DNA of 64,000 nucleotides from Melieria omissa. Its lineage: Eukaryota; Arthropoda; Insecta; Diptera; Ulidiidae. Below the pieces are notes generated by a model, which was not told the DNA's origin, searched no databases, and saw nothing but the letters and a program-made list of their open reading frames with translations. Position numbers and translations under genes: made by a program. The stretch covers positions 66,532,932 to 66,596,931 of the forward strand of contig OZ020270.1 in NCBI GenBank assembly GCA_963971225.1, written 5' to 3'. How positions within the stretch are numbered: position 1 is the stretch's first letter; each line of letters opens with the position of its first letter. Shown piece after piece: positions 61,960 to 64,000 of this stretch.

Positions 61960-63840
61960 ATGGTTAAACTCGAGCTGCTGAAGGTGGACCAGCTGAAGAA
62001 AGAGCTGGCTGCCTGGAATTTGCCGACTGCTGGCGGAAAGGTGGAGTTGCAACTACGCTTGCGAGAGGCGTGTGAATCACGAGGCATCGATTGGGCTGCG
62101 CATGAGTTCGGAACGCAGGAACAAGAGGCGTCGGCCAAGGTGGAGGAATCGCCTGCTGGTGCTGCGTCATTGCAAAGTACGACTGCATTGGCTGCGCCAC
62201 TACAAGCATTGGACATGAGCCAGTTAATGGTTGCACTTAAAGGCATGTTTGAGACTTCCAACCGCGAAATGGCAGCCAAAATGGAAAATGAAAATCGCGA
62301 AATGGCAGCGAAACTGGAAACCACGAATCAGGAACTTTCGGCGCAAATGGCAGCGAAACTGGAAACCACGAATCAGAAACTTTCGGCGCAAATTGCAGTG
62401 AAATTGGAAATTACTAATCAAGAAATTTCGGCACGAATGGAAACGGCGAATCAAGAAATATCAGCAAACCTGGAAACTGCGAACTGCGAGTTGTCCACCA
62501 AGCTTCAGGAAAATTCTGCGCGCTTGGAGCAGAAAGTGGAAGAAATCTCCAACAAGCTACATGTGAAAGTGGAGCACCAGGGAGCGCGAGTTGAACACTT
62601 GGATAAACGAGTCGACGACCTGGATGAGTCCTTAAACAAACGAGTTGACAATCTGGAAGATTCATTAATTAATTGATTGGCACGACAGCCCGCTTACGCG
62701 AGACTAAGGCCTAGCTTCCCGCAACCACCCGTGTTGTGCGTGTGAATTTTGTACGCGGGTGGAAGGGACCTACAGTTTTATGCCGGTTCTGAACGGCAGG
62801 TTGGGAGCTTTTTCATAGGCAATTTTTACTCTCAGAGGTTTGCCATTTCCAGCTGAGAGGACAGCCACCGAAAGAGAAAATGAGTTTCCCGTTATTTTTT
62901 TAGGTGTTACTACATGCAGAATTCGAACATGCGTCGCTCTGCATGCGACTCGCTGGACCGCGCACTAACCAACTGAGCCACGGCGGCTGGAAGATTCGGT
63001 GAACAGAAAAATCGTCGAGCGGCTTAGAGGGGTACAGCCACGAGAATGTTTGCCGCCGGTTTCAGAAAGTTTCGCAACCCGAACAGTGCCTACTTATGAT
63101 GGTGCTACGCCGTTTGATACATTTAAACTGCAATTCGACTTCGCTGCTTTGGAAAATCAGTGGACCGATATCAGGAAGGGTCGGAGATTGGCACTGGCGC
63201 TGAAAGGTCCTGCGGCTGAGGTAATGAAATCAGTTCCGGAATGTTCGAGAAGTGATTACGCGGCCGTAATGAGAGCGTTGGCAGCGAAGTACAGCAACGA
63301 GCACAACCATACGCTGTACTACTGTTAGCTGAAGAACCGCAGGCAAAGAGCCAGCGAGGCGCTGCAGACATATGCAGCAGACATTGAGCGGCTCGTACAG
63401 TAGTGCTCCCCAAAATTTGGCGCTGATGATCTCGAGAGGATTAAGATTGAGTCGTTCATTGAAGGTCTTCATGATCCGGAGACACGTCACAGTGCGTTGA
63501 TGGTTGGCAAGCCGACATTTAAGGAGACGGTGACCAGCGCGATGACATATGAGGCGACGTGGATTGGGAGCACTCGGTATGCACCTGCAAGGATACGCCA
63601 GATCCATCCAGACAACGACACTACGATCCAGGCCATAAGCTCTGAGCCACCGGACAGGCCACGGGTGGTCTCCTCTAAAGTTGTTTGCTGGGTATGTGGC
63701 AAGCAGGGCCACATATCACGAGACTGCCGCCAACGGAAGAGCGTTCCCGTTCTCGATCGCAATCGCCTGAAGCGAGGAATACTGACAATGGAGGCCCAGC
63801 CAACAAGCGCAGGGCTGAGGACGACGAGTCGTTAAACTAA
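61960..63840 (+). pseudogene. Gypsy 2 gag, split by a SINE, with stops
   Basis: Begins MVKLELLKVDQLKKELAAWN at 61960, with the same coiled-coil region but a different number and spacing of NREMAAK/NQEISA units. It is interrupted at 62664-62986; the downstream part resumes at VNRKIVERLRGVQPRE. Stops at about 63326 (YYC-stop-LKNRR) and 63403 (VQ-stop-CS). It ends with the knuckle CWVCGKQGHISRDC. Confidence 0.88.
62664..62986 (-). mobile_element. tRNA-derived SINE, family 1, copy 2
   Basis: An 11-bp TSD CTGGAAGATTC (62653-62663, 62987-62997). The minus strand starts CCGCCGTGGCTCAGTTGG, has a B-box TGTTCGAATTC, the shared core, and an ATTAATTAAT tail. Nearly identical to 41773-42114, so the family was recently active. 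Confidence 0.93.
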
Positions 63841-63909
63841 AACGGGTCAGCCCAAAGGGGCGTGAGCTGATCCCCACAATCTGCTGCCCTACCGTCCTTG
63901 TCTCACAGT

Positions 63910-64000
63910 TGAAACGACAACCCAGCAGCTTGACGATTGAAGGAAAGATAAATGGAAATTTGTTCGTGTTGACACTGTATACTGTAGCGTCATATTCGAT
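63910..64000 (+). pseudogene. Gypsy 2 protease start, active site mutated
   Basis: Reads LTIEGKINGN then FVLTLYTVASYS. The DTGA of the first element is YTVA here, so the catalytic Asp is lost. Truncated by the window edge. Confidence 0.75.

Larger units (their letters stand above)
61462..64000 (+). mobile_element. Second Gypsy element of a related family, 5' half
   Basis: Same leader, primer site and gag as 53847-60423 but a different LTR. The gag is split by a SINE. The element runs off the right edge inside the protease. The left boundary (TGATACGATGAG at 61462) is a guess by analogy with the first LTR. Confidence 0.8.

Overview
This is nuclear DNA of an insect, most likely a higher fly. 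The evidence is AT-rich, intron-poor repeat sequence with BEL/Pao, Gypsy, LOA-, R1-, I- and CR1-like LINEs, P-, mariner-, piggyBac-, Harbinger- and Helitron-type elements, and tRNA-derived SINEs with a core like those I recall from tephritid fruit flies; that placement is an inference. I see no convincing single-copy host gene, rRNA, functional tRNA or CRISPR array. Nearly all of the 64 kb can be assigned to mobile elements inserted into one another, with target-site duplications (TSDs) that order many of the insertions.

Layout. 1-6.6 kb: P-superfamily (THAP) elements, one with a transposase frame broken by a single stop, a deletion derivative beside it, a piggyBac-type remnant, and a TIR element at 5.4-6.1 kb. 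6.8-21.0 kb: two head-to-tail Helitron-like elements, the second split by a 10.05-kb BEL/Pao retrotransposon (10345-20397) with apparently identical 339-bp LTRs, TSD CATGT and a tRNA-Tyr-type primer site. This BEL has a duplicated gag, a gag-pol frame, and an unusual 3' block with an extra zinc-knuckle ORF, an LTR-like segment and a second primer-site sequence. 21.3-39.9 kb: one minus-strand I-type LINE broken by (a) a 3.1-kb composite at 21.8-24.9 kb, (b) a long-TIR element at 26.1-29.1 kb holding two younger elements, and (c) an R1-type LINE (30.1-39.0 kb), itself split by a chimeric LINE block (30.4-36.7 kb) that holds a MITE.

40-53.6 kb: a second copy of the 21.8-kb repeat, a piggyBac-like TTAA element with a SINE inside, a second SINE type, a Tc1-like element (44.0-50.8 kb) split by a LOA LINE which is itself split by a piggyBac, two internally deleted mariners, and a deleted PIF/Harbinger element. 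53.8-64 kb: a decayed Gypsy element (53847-60423, TSD ATAT) whose 3' LTR contains a MITE, then the 5' half of a related Gypsy whose gag is split by a SINE with an 11-bp TSD.

Working together: these are competing genomic parasites rather than a pathway. Autonomous-type genes (RT, integrase, transposase) are mostly damaged. The frames that look best preserved are BEL gag-pol (one homopolymer frameshift), the LOA RT at 30.7-33.8 kb, the R1 RT at 36.7-39.0 kb and the LOA ORF1 at 48.6-49.3 kb. The density and nesting are what one expects of pericentromeric heterochromatin or a piRNA-cluster-like locus; that is inference.
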